Shown here: piece by piece, positions 7,997 to 17,017 of the stretch | Layout of the letters: each line of letters opens with the position of its first letter | How positions within the stretch are numbered: position 1 is the first letter of the stretch | Translations under genes and position numbers: made by a program | NCBI RefSeq assembly: GCF_002087235.1 | Contig: NZ_MUIO01000026.1 | Coordinates: 1-44,057 of the forward strand | From: Pseudomonas floridensis | GTDB lineage: Bacteria; Pseudomonadota; Gammaproteobacteria; Pseudomonadales; Pseudomonadaceae | Direction of reading: 5' to 3' | Length of the DNA: 44,057 bases | Notes under the pieces: generated by a model | Seen by the model: the letters and a program-made list of their open reading frames with translations, nothing else | Database searches by the model: none | Told to the model about the DNA's origin: nothing

Positions 7997-9406
7997 ATGA
8001 GTGAAAACACCTCACCCTCAGGCGAGTTGAAGCGTGGTCTGAAGAATCGGCACATCCAGTTGATCGCCCTGGGCGGCGCTATCGGCACAGGGCTGTTCCT
8101 TGGTTCGGCAGGCGTGCTGAAGTCAGCCGGGCCTTCGATGATTCTCGGTTACGCGATCTGCGGCTTCATCGCCTTCATGATCATGCGCCAGCTTGGCGAG
8201 ATGATCGTCGAAGAGCCGGTGGCCGGATCCTTCAGCCATTTCGCGCACAATTACTGGGGCGGTTTCGCCGGATTTCTGTCCGGCTGGAACTGCTGGTTGC
8301 TGTACATCCTGGTCGGCATGTCGGAACTGACAGCCGTCGGCAAATACATCCATTACTGGCTGCCTGATATCCCCAGTTGGGTTTCGGCGGCGGCGTTCTT
8401 CATCTTCATCAACGTAATCAACCTGGCCAACGTCAAAGTGTTCGGCGAGACCGAGTTCTGGTTCGCGATCATCAAGGTGGTGGCGATCATCGGCATGATC
8501 GCGCTGGGCAGCTATATGCTGGTCAGCGGCAGTGGCGGGCCTCAGGCGTCGGTCAGCAACCTCTGGGCGCACGGCGGGTTCTTCCCCAATGGCGTCAGTG
8601 GTCTGGTCATGGCGCTGGCGATCATCATGTTCTCGTTCGGTGGTCTGGAAATGCTCGGTTTCACCGCCGCCGAAGCCGAACAGCCCAGGACCGTGATCCC
8701 GAAGGCGATCAATCAGGTCATCTACCGGATCCTGATTTTCTACATCGGAGCGCTGGTGGTGCTGCTTTCGCTGACGCCATGGGACAGCCTGCTGACCAGC
8801 CTCAACGCCTCGGGCGACTCGTACAGCGGCAGCCCGTTCGTGCAGGTATTTTCGATGCTGGGCAGCGACACCGCCGCGCACGTTCTCAACTTCGTGGTGC
8901 TAACGGCTGCGCTGTCGGTCTACAACAGCGGCACTTACTGCAACAGCCGGATGCTGGTCGGCATGGCCGAGCAGGGCGATGCGCCCAAAGTGCTGGCGCA
9001 GGTGGACAAGCGCGGTGTGCCGGTCAAGGCGATCTTTGCCTCGGCGGCGGTGACGCTGGTGGCGGTGCTGCTCAATTACTTCATTCCCCAACATGCGCTG
9101 GAATTACTGATGTCGCTGGTGGTAGCCACGCTGGTCATCAACTGGGCAATGATCAGCTACTCGCACCTGAAATTCCGTCAGCACCTGAACCGTACGCAAC
9201 AGATCCCGCTGTTCAAAGCCTTATGGTATCCATACGGCAACTATTTCTGCCTGGCGTTCGTGGTCTTCATTCTGGGCATCATGCTGATGATCCCCGGCAT
9301 TCAGGTCTCGGTGTATGCGATACCGGTCTGGCTGGCGGCGATGTGGGTCTGCTACCGGATCAAGACCAGGCGTAGTCCTGTGGTGGTGCCTGCTGCCGTG
9401 AAATGA
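7997..9406 (+). CDS. aroP: Aromatic amino acid permease, AroP-like
   Basis: A 469-residue APC-superfamily (AAT family) transporter with about 12 membrane helices. The N-terminal motif LKRGLKNRHIQLIALGGAI, the EEPVAGSFSHFAH segment and NVKVFGETEFWFAIIKV closely follow E. coli AroP/PheP. It would import Phe, Tyr and Trp by proton symport at the inner membrane. Within this family a few substitutions change substrate range, so the exact amino acid is an inference. It stands alone between two terminators. Confidence 0.85.
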   Translation: MSENTSPSGELKRGLKNRHIQLIALGGAIGTGLFLGSAGVLKSAGPSMILGYAICGFIAFMIMRQLGEMIVEEPVAGSFSHFAHNYWGGFAGFLSGWNCWLLYILVGMSELTAVGKYIHYWLPDIPSWVSAAAFFIFINVINLANVKVFGETEFWFAIIKVVAIIGMIALGSYMLVSGSGGPQASVSNLWAHGGFFPNGVSGLVMALAIIMFSFGGLEMLGFTAAEAEQPRTVIPKAINQVIYRILIFYIGALVVLLSLTPWDSLLTSLNASGDSYSGSPFVQVFSMLGSDTAAHVLNFVVLTAALSVYNSGTYCNSRMLVGMAEQGDAPKVLAQVDKRGVPVKAIFASAAVTLVAVLLNYFIPQHALELLMSLVVATLVINWAMISYSHLKFRQHLNRTQQIPLFKALWYPYGNYFCLAFVVFILGIMLMIPGIQVSVYAIPVWLAAMWVCYRIKTRRSPVVVPAAVK

Positions 9407-9419
9407 CGTGATCTGCACA

Positions 9420-9452
9420 TGAAAACCCGGGCTCACCAGGCGGGGTTTTTCA
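9420..9452 (+). terminator. Rho-independent terminator after aroP
   Basis: GAAAACCC at 9421-9428 pairs with GGGTTTTTC at 9443-9451, giving a GC stem core flanked by an A tract and a T tract. It begins 15 bases after the permease stop. Confidence 0.7.
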
Positions 9453-9522
9453 TGAGGGCGATACAGTGCTGCCGCAGGGGCGTATCCTTGACGTCCGTTT
9501 CCGACTTTCTGCAGATGTTTTC

Positions 9523-9936
9523 ATGCTGGTGATTTCCAACAACGTCCACCTGCCGGACACCGAAATCGAGTTGACCGCCATCCGCGCCCAAGGCGCAGGT
9601 GGGCAGAACGTCAACAAGGTGTCCAGTGCCATGCATTTGCGTTTCGACATCAACGCCTCGTCGTTGCCGCCTTTCTACAAAGAGCGGCTGCTAGCGCTGA
9701 GCGACAGTCGGATAACCAGCGATGGCGTGATCGTGATCAAGGCTCAGCAGTACCGCACGCAGGAGCAGAACCGTGCCGATGCGTTATTGCGCCTGAGCGA
9801 GTTGATCGTCAATGCGGCCAAGGTCGAGAAGAAACGCAGGCCGACGCGACCGACGCTGGGCTCGAAGACCCGGCGACTGGAATCCAAGAGCAAACGCGGC
9901 TCGATCAAGGCAGGGCGGGGCAAGGTGGATTTCTGA
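9523..9936 (+). CDS. arfB: Alternative ribosome-rescue factor B (peptidyl-tRNA hydrolase)
   Basis: A 137-residue class-I release-factor-like protein. The GGQ catalytic motif sits in [17 protein letters not shown] (residues 26-28), and the C-terminal tail is highly basic ([23 protein letters not shown]), the part that enters the empty mRNA channel of a stalled ribosome. It hydrolyses peptidyl-tRNA on non-stop ribosomes. Start 9523 ([12 protein letters not shown]) aligns with E. coli YaeJ MIVIS; the upstream in-frame ATG at 9466 would add 19 unrelated residues and lies in the permease terminator region. Confidence 0.92.
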   Translation: MLVISNNVHLPDTEIELTAIRAQGAGGQNVNKVSSAMHLRFDINASSLPPFYKERLLALSDSRITSDGVIVIKAQQYRTQEQNRADALLRLSELIVNAAKVEKKRRPTRPTLGSKTRRLESKSKRGSIKAGRGKVDF

Positions 9937-9991
9937 GCGGATAGGCGACGCTTGTCACCGTGGGTGACTGGCGCCGCCTCTTCAGGCGCGC

Positions 9992-10504
9992 TTAGCGAGC
10001 CGCTTTCTGCTGGGTGTCGTGACGACGCAGGGCACGAACCTTGTTCAGGGTATCAGCGCAGGTCTTGGCCGCTTCCTCGCCCTTGTGCACGAAGTGATCG
10101 AAGAAGAATTTCTGATGTTCTTCGCCAGAATGGAAATGATGCGGCGTCAAGACCACGGAGAACACCGGGATTTCGGTTTCCAGCTGGACTTGCATCAGTG
10201 CGCTGACCACCGATTGCGCGACGAATTCGTGGCGATAGATGCCGCCGTCCACCACCAGTGCGGCGCCTACGATGCCGGCATAACGACCTGAATTGGCCAG
10301 CAGTTTGGCGTGCAGCGGGATCTCGAAAGCGCCGCCCACTTCAAAGAAGTCGATGTCGCTTTCGGCGTAGCCATGGTTGGCCATTTCGGCGACGAAACCT
10401 TTACGGCTCTGATCGACGATTTCCTTGTGCCAGCAGGCTTGAATGAACGCAACGCGCTCGTTTGGATGACTTTTGCTTTTGCTGTCGATTGCAGTAGGTT
10501 GCAC
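9992..10504 (-). CDS. ribH2: 6,7-dimethyl-8-ribityllumazine synthase, RibH2 type
   Basis: A 170-residue lumazine synthase, which condenses a ribityl-aminouracil with dihydroxybutanone phosphate in riboflavin synthesis. Motifs: VAFIQACWH, EVGGAFEIPLHAK, GAALVVDGGIYRHEFVA and SVVLTPHHFH. The Trp in FIQACWH and the TPHHFH segment match the RibH2 type of Brucella, not the RibH1 type of the usual rib operon. Start: GTG at 10504, preceded by CAGGAG at 9 bases. The longer open frame back to 10720 reads through riboswitch sequence and is not coding. An FMN riboswitch and terminator precede the gene, so it is expected to be shut off by FMN. Confidence 0.9.
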   Translation of the reverse strand: MQPTAIDSKSKSHPNERVAFIQACWHKEIVDQSRKGFVAEMANHGYAESDIDFFEVGGAFEIPLHAKLLANSGRYAGIVGAALVVDGGIYRHEFVAQSVVSALMQVQLETEIPVFSVVLTPHHFHSGEEHQKFFFDHFVHKGEEAAKTCADTLNKVRALRRHDTQQKAAR

Positions 10505-10515
10505 GTGTTCTGACT

Positions 10516-10536
10516 CCTGTTTATAGAAAAAACAGG
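10516..10536 (-). promoter_or_regulatory. Inverted repeat overlapping the ribH2 ribosome-binding site
   Basis: CCTGTTT and AAACAGG form a 7-bp perfect hairpin with a 7-base loop. On the minus strand the right arm contains the first bases of the CAGGAG Shine-Dalgarno, so the structure could limit ribosome access. The pairing is seen; a regulatory role is inferred. Confidence 0.45.
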
Positions 10537-10566
10537 GCATTTGGATCGAAAGGGATTCTAGTCGCG

Positions 10567-10605
10567 TAGGAAAACCACTTGAACGCTGTCGTTCAAGCTG
10601 GGGTT
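10567..10605 (-). terminator. Riboswitch expression-platform terminator
   Basis: On the minus strand CTTGAACG-ACAG-CGTTCAAG is an 8-bp perfect stem (plus-strand 10578-10597) followed by TGGTTTT, with AAAACC on the other side able to extend the stem. It lies between the FMN aptamer and the ribH2 start, the right place for FMN-controlled premature termination. Confidence 0.75.
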
Positions 10606-10632
10606 TTGCAGACGTTCTTGTAGACGCCACTC

Positions 10633-10800
10633 CCGCTCTCTCTTCATCCGGACTATGACCGTCGGCCCCGGAATCACACCGGGTCTGCTGACCTTGCGAA
10701 TCGTCAACCGTGGTTGCCAACCCTCAAGCGCTCGCGGGCTAGATGCATTGCGCATCATTACCGCCGGTGGGGAATTACGCCCCGCCCTGAGAACGTTGCC
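10633..10800 (-). ncRNA. FMN riboswitch (RFN element)
   Basis: On the minus strand the conserved blocks of the RFN aptamer occur in order: CTCAGGGCGGGG, AATTCCCCACCGGCGGTAAT, AGCCCGCGAGCG, GTGTGATTCCGGGGCCGACG, GGTCATAGTCCGGATGAAG. These form the six-helix junction that binds flavin mononucleotide. Downstream come a terminator and the lumazine synthase gene, so this is an off-switch for riboflavin synthesis. The extended helix between the fourth and fifth blocks is of ordinary length. No other RNA family has this block order. Confidence 0.97.
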
Positions 10801-11014
10801 GACACATTTCGTGGCTGGCGCGGGATTTTTATCACAGATCTTGTGATCTTGCATGGACACTTTCGTACGGTAAACCTGCCTTTTCCTTATAAGGAGGTAC
10901 GGTATCAGGCATGTTCAGGGTTGATTATCATGGGTTCCGGCCTTAGTAATGCCTTGTTGCAACCTTCAGGTCGCATGCATTATCGACCTTCGAATTTCAG
11001 GGAGCTTTTTCGTG

Positions 11015-12016
11015 ATGGTCATCGATCTGCGCAGTGACACCGTTACATTGCCGACGGCGGGCATGCTCGATGCCATGACCCAGGCGCCCGTTGGCGATGA
11101 TGTCTATGGCGAAGACCCGACAGTCAACCTTCTCGAAGCCACCCTGGCCGGACGCCTGGGCTTCGATGCTGCGCTTTTCGTGCCGTCCGGCACCATGAGC
11201 AATCTGCTCGCCCTGATGGCGCACTGTGAGCGTGGCGATGAATACATTGTCGGCCAGCAGGCACACACTTACAAATACGAAGGTGGTGGCGCTGCCGTGC
11301 TGGGCTCGATCCAGCCACAACCGCTCGATGTTCAGGCCGACGGTTCGCTGGACCTGCAGCAGGTCAGTGAAGCCATCAAGGCCGATGATTTCCATTTCGC
11401 CCGCACGCGTCTGCTGGCGCTGGAAAACACCATGCAGGGCAAGGTGCTGCCACTGTCCTATCTGGCCGCCGCACGCGCCTTGACCCTGGACAAGGGCCTG
11501 GCGCTGCATCTGGACGGCGCGCGGCTGTACAACGCCGCGGTCCGGCTGGGTGTCGATGCGCGTGATATCGCCAGCCATTTCGATTCCGTATCGGTCTGCC
11601 TGTCCAAAGGGCTGGGTGCTCCGGTGGGTTCGGTGCTGTGCGGTTCCGATGCGCTGATCGCCAAGGCACGTCGGCTGCGCAAGATGGTGGGCGGCGGCAT
11701 GCGTCAGGCCGGCTCGCTCGCTGCCGCCGGGCTCTATGCGCTGGATCATCAGGTCGAACGCCTGGCCGATGATCATGCCAATGCGCAGTTTCTGGCCGAA
11801 GGTCTGGCCGGTCTTGGCTATCATGTCGAGCCTGTACAGACCAATATGGTGTACGTGCACGTCGGCGATCGGGCTGCGTCGCTCAAGGCATTTTGTGCTG
11901 AGCGCGAAATCCGGCTGGTCGCCGCGCCGCGCCTGCGAATGGTCACTCATCTGAATGTTTCCCGTGCAGACCTCGAACGCGTGATCGCTGCGTTCGCCGG
12001 GTTTGCACGCCAATGA
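11015..12016 (+). CDS. ltaE: Low-specificity L-threonine aldolase
   Basis: A 333-residue PLP enzyme of fold type I that cleaves L-threonine or L-allo-threonine to glycine and acetaldehyde. It starts [14 protein letters not shown], with [17 protein letters not shown], an [10 protein letters not shown] aspartate that contacts PLP, and the Schiff-base lysine in [13 protein letters not shown] near residue 198. [18 protein letters not shown] is also diagnostic. Start 11015 is preferred; a GTG lies one codon upstream, and an earlier ATG at 10949 adds 22 unrelated residues. GGGAG lies about 10 bases before the ATG. Confidence 0.92.
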   Translation: MVIDLRSDTVTLPTAGMLDAMTQAPVGDDVYGEDPTVNLLEATLAGRLGFDAALFVPSGTMSNLLALMAHCERGDEYIVGQQAHTYKYEGGGAAVLGSIQPQPLDVQADGSLDLQQVSEAIKADDFHFARTRLLALENTMQGKVLPLSYLAAARALTLDKGLALHLDGARLYNAAVRLGVDARDIASHFDSVSVCLSKGLGAPVGSVLCGSDALIAKARRLRKMVGGGMRQAGSLAAAGLYALDHQVERLADDHANAQFLAEGLAGLGYHVEPVQTNMVYVHVGDRAASLKAFCAEREIRLVAAPRLRMVTHLNVSRADLERVIAAFAGFARQ

Positions 12017-12081
12017 CATGCCAATAGTCCAGTTACTTGTCTCTATCGTACAAACAGACTGTACCGAGGACGCAACGCCTA

Positions 12082-12087
12082 TATAAT
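12082..12087 (+). promoter_or_regulatory. Probable alaS -10 box
   Basis: A perfect TATAAT lies 73 bases before the alaS start, in a short leader. No good -35 hexamer is found at 16-18 bases, so the call rests on the -10 alone. Confidence 0.5.
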
Positions 12088-12159
12088 GCGGCCCTTTGCC
12101 GTCGCTACGTCTTTGACGTTTTGCAATTGCCTCTGGCCGCCGTCTCCGTGGAAGAACCT

Positions 12160-14784
12160 ATGAAAAGCGCAGAAATCCGTGAAGCCTTCCTTGGCTTCTT
12201 CGAAGAGCAAGGCCACACCCGTGTCGCCTCCAGCTCCCTGATTCCGGGCAATGACCCGACCCTGTTGTTCACCAACGCAGGCATGAACCAATTCAAGGAT
12301 TGCTTCCTGGGTCAGGAAAAGCGTGCTTATACCCGCGCCGTCACCAGCCAGAAGTGCGTGCGTGCCGGCGGCAAGCACAACGACCTGGAAAACGTCGGCT
12401 ACACCGCCCGCCACCACACCTTCTTCGAAATGCTGGGCAACTTCAGCTTCGGTGACTACTTCAAGCGCGATGCGATCACCTACGCCTGGACTTTCTTGAC
12501 TTCGGAGAAATGGCTGAACCTGCCCAAGGAAAAGCTCTGGGTCACGGTCTACGCCACCGACGATGAAGCCTACGACATCTGGACCAAAGAGATCGGCGTG
12601 CCTGCCGAGCGCATGGTTCGCATCGGCGACAACAAAGGCGCGCCTTACGCGTCCGACAACTTCTGGACCATGGGTGACACCGGCCCGTGCGGTCCATGCA
12701 GCGAGATCTTCTTCGATCACGGCCCGGAAATCTGGGGCGGCCCTCCAGGCTCGCCGGAAGAAGACGGTGACCGCTACATCGAGATCTGGAACAACGTTTT
12801 CATGCAGTTCAACCGCACGGCTGATGGTGTACTGCACCCATTGCCAGCACCATCGGTCGATACCGGCATGGGCCTGGAACGCGTCAGTGCGGTGCTGCAG
12901 CACGTTCATTCCAACTATGAAATCGATCTGTTCCAAAGCCTGCTGTCCGCATCGGCCAAAGCCATCGGCTGCACCAATGACAATCAGGCGTCCCTGAAAG
13001 TCGTCGCCGACCACATTCGTTCGTGCGGTTTCCTGATTGCCGACGGCGTGTTGCCATCCAATGAAGGCCGCGGCTATGTGCTGCGCCGCATCATTCGTCG
13101 CGCCTGCCGTCACGGCAACAAACTGGGCGCCAAGGGCAGCTTCTTCTATCAGATCGTTGCCGCGCTGGTCGCGGAAATGGGGGCTGCGTTCCCTGAACTG
13201 GTTCAGCAGCAGGCGCACATCGAGCGCGTGCTCAAGGCCGAAGAAGAGCAGTTCGCCAAGACGCTGGAGCAGGGCCTGAAGATTCTCGAGCAGGACCTGG
13301 CCGAGCTCAAAGGTTCGGTGGTACCGGGTGAAGTCGTGTTCAAACTCTACGACACCTACGGCTTCCCGATGGACCTGACCGGTGACATCGCCCGTGAGCG
13401 CAATCTGACACTGGACGAAGCAGGCTTCGAACGCGAAATGGAAGCCCAGCGCGTGCGTGCCCGTTCGGCCAGTTCGTTCGGCATGGACTACAACAGCCTG
13501 GTCAAGGTCGACGCGGCAACGCTGTTTACCGGCTACTCGGCCACCACCGGCAGCGCCAATGTCGTGGCTCTGTACAAGGACGGCCAGTCCGTTCAGCAGT
13601 TGAGCGAAGGCGAAGAGGGCGTCGTGATTCTCGACACCACGCCGTTCTACGCCGAATCCGGCGGTCAGATCGGTGACAGTGGCTTCCTGCAGGCAGGCGA
13701 TGTGCGTTTCGACGTGCGCGACACCACCAAGACCGGTGGCGCATTCCTGCACCATGGTGTGGTGGCCAGTGGCAGTCTGACTGTTGGCACCCAGGTCGAA
13801 ACCGACGTATCGGCCGAGGTTCGTCAGGCAACAGCACTCAATCACTCCGCCACGCATTTGCTGCACGCCGCATTGCGCCAGGTGCTGGGCGATCACGTTC
13901 AGCAGAAAGGCTCTCTGGTAGACAGTCAGCGCCTGCGCTTTGACTTCAGCCACTTCGAGGCAATCAAGCCTGAGCAATTGCGTGCGCTGGAAGACATCGT
14001 CAACGCCGAAATTCGCAAGAACACCCCGGTCGTGACCGAAGAAACCGACATCGAAAGCGCCAAAAAGCGTGGTGCGATGGCGTTGTTTGGCGAGAAGTAC
14101 GGCGACAGCGTTCGCGTACTGAGCATGGGCGGCGATTTCTCCGTCGAGCTGTGCGGCGGCATCCATGCCAACCGTACCGGCGACATCTCGCTGCTGAAGA
14201 TTGTCAGCGAAAGCGGCGTCGCTGCAGGTGTGCGCCGGATCGAAGCGGTCACCGGCGCTGCGGCACTGGCCTGGCTGAACTCGGCCGAAGACCAACTCAA
14301 GGAAGCCGCGACGCTGGTCAAAGGCAATCGCGACAACCTGCTGGACAAGCTGACGGCTGTGCTGGAGCGCAACCGTCTGCTGGAAAAACAACTGGAACAG
14401 CTGCAGGCCAAGGCCGCCAGTGCCGCAGGTGACGATCTGTCGTCCGCTGCGCTGGATGTCAAAGGCGTCAAGGTTCTGGCCACGCGCCTGGATGGTCAGG
14501 ACGGCAAAGCGCTGCTGGCGCTTGTCGACCAGTTGAAGAACAAGCTCGGCCGCGCAGTGATCCTGCTCGGCAGTGTTCATGAAGACAAGGTTGTCTTGGT
14601 TGCAGGCGTGACCAAGGACCTGACTGGCCAACTCAAAGCCGGTGATTTGATGAAACAGGCGGCCGCGGCAGTAGGCGGCAAGGGCGGCGGACGCCCTGAC
14701 ATGGCTCAAGGTGGTGGTGTCGATGCAGCTGCGCTGGATGCTGCGCTGGCACTGACCGTTCCTTTTGTAGAGCAGGGTATCTGA
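12160..14784 (+). CDS. alaS: Alanyl-tRNA synthetase
   Basis: An 874-residue class II synthetase that charges tRNA-Ala. The N-terminal catalytic core has [23 protein letters not shown] and [15 protein letters not shown]; motif 3 lies in [14 protein letters not shown]. The editing domain that removes mischarged Ser and Gly carries the zinc-site motifs HSATHLLH and CGGIH. A C-terminal coiled coil and DHHA1 domain complete it, ending with [15 protein letters not shown]. Length agrees with other gammaproteobacterial AlaS. Start 12160 ([11 protein letters not shown]) is the family start. It lies upstream of lysC, the order alaS-lysC-rsmA known in Pseudomonas. Confidence 0.97.
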   Translation: MKSAEIREAFLGFFEEQGHTRVASSSLIPGNDPTLLFTNAGMNQFKDCFLGQEKRAYTRAVTSQKCVRAGGKHNDLENVGYTARHHTFFEMLGNFSFGDYFKRDAITYAWTFLTSEKWLNLPKEKLWVTVYATDDEAYDIWTKEIGVPAERMVRIGDNKGAPYASDNFWTMGDTGPCGPCSEIFFDHGPEIWGGPPGSPEEDGDRYIEIWNNVFMQFNRTADGVLHPLPAPSVDTGMGLERVSAVLQHVHSNYEIDLFQSLLSASAKAIGCTNDNQASLKVVADHIRSCGFLIADGVLPSNEGRGYVLRRIIRRACRHGNKLGAKGSFFYQIVAALVAEMGAAFPELVQQQAHIERVLKAEEEQFAKTLEQGLKILEQDLAELKGSVVPGEVVFKLYDTYGFPMDLTGDIARERNLTLDEAGFEREMEAQRVRARSASSFGMDYNSLVKVDAATLFTGYSATTGSANVVALYKDGQSVQQLSEGEEGVVILDTTPFYAESGGQIGDSGFLQAGDVRFDVRDTTKTGGAFLHHGVVASGSLTVGTQVETDVSAEVRQATALNHSATHLLHAALRQVLGDHVQQKGSLVDSQRLRFDFSHFEAIKPEQLRALEDIVNAEIRKNTPVVTEETDIESAKKRGAMALFGEKYGDSVRVLSMGGDFSVELCGGIHANRTGDISLLKIVSESGVAAGVRRIEAVTGAAALAWLNSAEDQLKEAATLVKGNRDNLLDKLTAVLERNRLLEKQLEQLQAKAASAAGDDLSSAALDVKGVKVLATRLDGQDGKALLALVDQLKNKLGRAVILLGSVHEDKVVLVAGVTKDLTGQLKAGDLMKQAAAAVGGKGGGRPDMAQGGGVDAAALDAALALTVPFVEQGI

Positions 14785-14794
14785 ATCGAATACG

Positions 14795-14821
14795 CAGGCC
14801 TGTTCCTACACGGCAGGCCTG
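14795..14821 (+). repeat. Paired CAGGCCTG palindromes between alaS and lysC
   Basis: The 8-bp self-complementary word CAGGCCTG occurs at 14795-14802 and again at 14814-14821, so the two copies can pair as an 8-bp hairpin with an 11-base loop. No T tract follows. It may be a weak attenuator or processing site 57 bases before lysC; this role is a guess. Confidence 0.4.
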
Positions 14822-14877
14822 ATAGGCGAATTCGACTATCAATGGGTGCTCTTAACGGGTTCTGAGGCGGCTTTGAG

Positions 14878-16110
14878 ATGGCTTTAATCGTACAGAAATT
14901 TGGCGGCACTTCCGTGGGCTCCGTGGAGCGCATCGAGCAGGTCGCCGACAAGGTCAAGAAATTCCGCGAAGCGGGCGATGATCTGGTCGTGGTGCTGTCG
15001 GCCATGAGCGGCGAAACCAATCGCCTTATCGACCTGGCCCGGCAGATCAGCGATCAGCCGGTTCCACGCGAGCTGGACGTGATCGTGTCCACGGGCGAGC
15101 AGGTCACTATCGCACTGCTGGCCATGGCGCTGATGAAGCGCGGTGTGCCGGCGGTGTCGTACACCGGCAATCAGGTGCGCATTCTCACCGACAGCGCGCA
15201 CAATAAGGCGCGCATTCTGCAGATCGATGACCAGAAAATCCGTAATGACCTCAAAGAAGGTCGCGTGGTGGTGGTCGCCGGTTTCCAGGGCGTCGACGAG
15301 AACGGCAACATCACGACCCTGGGTCGTGGTGGTTCGGACACGACGGGGGTCGCGCTCGCGGCTGCACTGAAGGCCGATGAATGCCAGATCTACACCGATG
15401 TCGATGGTGTCTACACCACCGATCCGCGGGTTGTGTCACAAGCGCAGCGCCTGGACAAAATCACCTTCGAAGAAATGCTGGAAATGGCCAGCCTCGGTTC
15501 CAAGGTGCTGCAGATCCGGGCCGTCGAGTTTGCCGGCAAGTACAACGTCCCGCTGCGCGTACTGCACAGCTTCAAAGAGGGTCCGGGCACCCTCATTACC
15601 ATTGATGAAGAGGAATCCATGGAACAGCCGATCATTTCCGGCATCGCTTTCAACCGCGATGAAGCCAAGCTGACGATCCGTGGCGTGCCAGACACTCCGG
15701 GCGTGGCGTTCAAGATTCTCGGTCCGATCAGTGCGGCGAACATCGAAGTCGACATGATCGTGCAGAATGTCGCGCACGATAACACCACCGACTTCACCTT
15801 CACGATTCACCGCAACGACTATCAGGCAGCGCTTCAGGTGCTTGAAACCACGGCGCGTGAAATCGGCGCCCGTGAAGTGTCCGGTGACACCAAGATCGCC
15901 AAGGTCTCCATCGTCGGCGTGGGCATGCGCTCCCATGCCGGCGTTGCCAGTCGCATGTTCGAAGCGCTGGCCAAGGAGAGCATCAATATCCAGATGATCT
16001 CGACCTCGGAAATCAAAGTGTCCGTGGTGATCGAAGAGAAGTACCTGGAGCTTGCAGTGCGTGCATTGCATACGGCTTTTGAACTGGATGCTGCTCGACA
16101 GGGTGAGTGA
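14878..16110 (+). CDS. lysC: Aspartate kinase
   Basis: A 410-residue monofunctional aspartokinase, the first step of the Lys/Met/Thr/diaminopimelate branch (aspartate + ATP to aspartyl phosphate). The kinase domain starts ALIVQKFGGTSVGSVERI and includes STGEQVTIALLAMAL and the TTLGRGGSDTT substrate loop. Two C-terminal ACT domains (about residues 265-405) bind the feedback inhibitors Lys and Thr. An internal start near the ACT region may give a separate beta subunit, as known for alpha2beta2 aspartokinases; ATGGAACAGCCG at 15618 is a possible site but I see no proof. Confidence 0.95.
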   Translation: MALIVQKFGGTSVGSVERIEQVADKVKKFREAGDDLVVVLSAMSGETNRLIDLARQISDQPVPRELDVIVSTGEQVTIALLAMALMKRGVPAVSYTGNQVRILTDSAHNKARILQIDDQKIRNDLKEGRVVVVAGFQGVDENGNITTLGRGGSDTTGVALAAALKADECQIYTDVDGVYTTDPRVVSQAQRLDKITFEEMLEMASLGSKVLQIRAVEFAGKYNVPLRVLHSFKEGPGTLITIDEEESMEQPIISGIAFNRDEAKLTIRGVPDTPGVAFKILGPISAANIEVDMIVQNVAHDNTTDFTFTIHRNDYQAALQVLETTAREIGAREVSGDTKIAKVSIVGVGMRSHAGVASRMFEALAKESINIQMISTSEIKVSVVIEEKYLELAVRALHTAFELDAARQGE

Positions 16111-16282
16111 TCCGTCTTCGCGCGGCGCGGCCTGGCTGCGCCGTGTGAGGGTTACGCAGAAAGGCTGTTCTTTTCTTTGCCTTAGTTGATACTCAGGCCA
16201 TGTCCGCAGCCTTCGCAGGTGCGGGCTGTGCCTACCGGTTGTGCAGACTGTTGTTCCTGAATGATTGCGTAAGGAGAAAGGT

Positions 16283-16471
16283 ATGCTGATTCTGACTCGT
16301 CGGTGCGCGGAAAGCCTGATCATTGGTGATGGCGAAATCACTGTCACCGTGCTGGGCGTCAAGGGTAACCAGGTGCGTATTGGTGTCAATGCGCCCAAGG
16401 AAGTCGCGGTTCACCGTGAAGAGATTTACCTGCGGATCAAGAAAGAGAAGGACGAAGAACCAAGCCATTAA
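16283..16471 (+). CDS. rsmA: Carbon storage regulator RsmA/CsrA
   Basis: A 62-residue RNA-binding regulator. It starts [18 protein letters not shown] at 16283 with AAGGAG 10 bases upstream; the core [24 protein letters not shown] contains the conserved Arg44 that contacts GGA loops in mRNA leaders. RsmA represses translation of secondary-metabolite and exoproduct mRNAs and is titrated by RsmY/RsmZ-type small RNAs. The place between lysC and tRNA-Ser is the ancestral Pseudomonas rsmA locus. P. syringae carries several CsrA paralogues, so the exact name may differ. Confidence 0.95.
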   Translation: MLILTRRCAESLIIGDGEITVTVLGVKGNQVRIGVNAPKEVAVHREEIYLRIKKEKDEEPSH

Positions 16472-16490
16472 TTTTTATTGAATTTTTGGT

Positions 16491-16519
16491 TTGCAAACGG
16501 GGAAAAGGGTGGTTATTAT
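16491..16519 (+). promoter_or_regulatory. tRNA-Ser promoter
   Basis: TTGCAA at 16491 and TATTAT at 16514-16519 with exactly 17 bases between them, 14 bases before the mature tRNA-Ser. This is a good sigma-70 promoter. Confidence 0.7.
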
Positions 16520-16533
16520 ACGCCCCGTGTTGC

Positions 16534-16624
16534 GGAGAGCTGGCCGAGTGGCCGAAGGCGCTCCCCTGCTAAGGGAGTACACCTCAAAAGGGTGTCGGGG
16601 GTTCGAATCCCCCGTTCTCCGCCA
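16534..16624 (+). tRNA. serX: tRNA-Ser(GCT)
   Basis: A 91-base class II tRNA with a long variable arm. The acceptor stem GGAGAGC pairs with GTTCTCC (one G-U), the CCA end is encoded, and the anticodon loop CTGCTAA in the stem CTCCC/GGGAG gives anticodon GCT at 16568-16570. The T arm has GTTCGAATCC. It reads serine codons AGC and AGU. The symbol is arbitrary; only the isoacceptor is certain. Confidence 0.97.
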
Positions 16625-16688
16625 TTATTTATGTAGTGCGTCAGATTTGGCTTGATCGGTAAGTTATTGAATTTACTAGAAAAAGTGC

Positions 16689-16716
16689 TTGACTAAACGA
16701 TCTGACGACCTATAAT
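16689..16716 (+). promoter_or_regulatory. tRNA-Arg promoter
   Basis: TTGACT at 16689-16694 and TATAAT at 16711-16716, spacing 16, placed 18 bases upstream of the first tRNA-Arg(ACG). A GCGCGGC GC-rich discriminator-like stretch follows the -10, as expected for stringently controlled tRNA promoters. Confidence 0.8.
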
Positions 16717-16733
16717 GCGCGGCACCAACACAT

Positions 16734-16810
16734 GCACTCGTAGCTCAGCTGGATAGAGTACTCGGCTACGAACCGAGCGGTCACAGGTTCGAATCCTGTC
16801 GAGTGCACCA
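16734..16810 (+). tRNA. tRNA-Arg(ACG), copy 1
   Basis: A 77-base tRNA. Acceptor GCACTCG pairs with CGAGTGC, CCA is encoded, D loop GCTCAGCTGGATAGAG, and anticodon ACG at 16768-16770. The A34 is normally edited to inosine by TadA so that CGU, CGC and CGA can be read. It is identical to the copy at 16898. Confidence 0.97.
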
Positions 16811-16897
16811 TTTAAGGTTAGTTTCAACGTTGTAAGTTATTACAGCAATGAAGTTAGCTGGCTTCAACCAGAGGTGATCTGGTCTAAAAACACCAAT

Positions 16898-16974
16898 GCA
16901 CTCGTAGCTCAGCTGGATAGAGTACTCGGCTACGAACCGAGCGGTCACAGGTTCGAATCCTGTCGAGTGCACCA
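16898..16974 (+). tRNA. tRNA-Arg(ACG), copy 2
   Basis: All 77 bases are identical to copy 1, with an 87-base spacer between them. No separate promoter is evident in the spacer, so the two copies are probably one transcript that ends at the terminator at 16981. Confidence 0.97.
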
Positions 16975-16980
16975 AACACC

Positions 16981-17014
16981 AAAAAGCCCACATCGAAAGA
17001 TGTGGGCTTTTTGC
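16981..17014. terminator. Strong bidirectional terminator
   Basis: AAAAAGCCCACATC-GAAA-GATGTGGGCTTTTT, a perfect 14-bp stem with an A tract on the left and a T tract on the right. It ends the tRNA-Arg transcript on the plus strand and, on the minus strand, the DUF4124 gene whose stop is at 17018. Confidence 0.9.
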
Positions 17015-17017
17015 TTT

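Noticed and set aside
10504..10720. Extension of the lumazine synthase frame through the riboswitch
   Set aside because: The upstream part encodes the FMN aptamer and terminator, and the family N-terminus and Shine-Dalgarno fit the GTG at 10504.
12079..14709. 876-codon open frame antisense to alaS
   Set aside because: It is a shadow of alaS in GC-rich DNA with strong third-position bias. It has no family resemblance and no ribosome-binding site.
16734..16974. Long direct repeat of 77 bases
   Set aside because: It is simply the pair of identical tRNA-Arg(ACG) genes, common in Pseudomonas.
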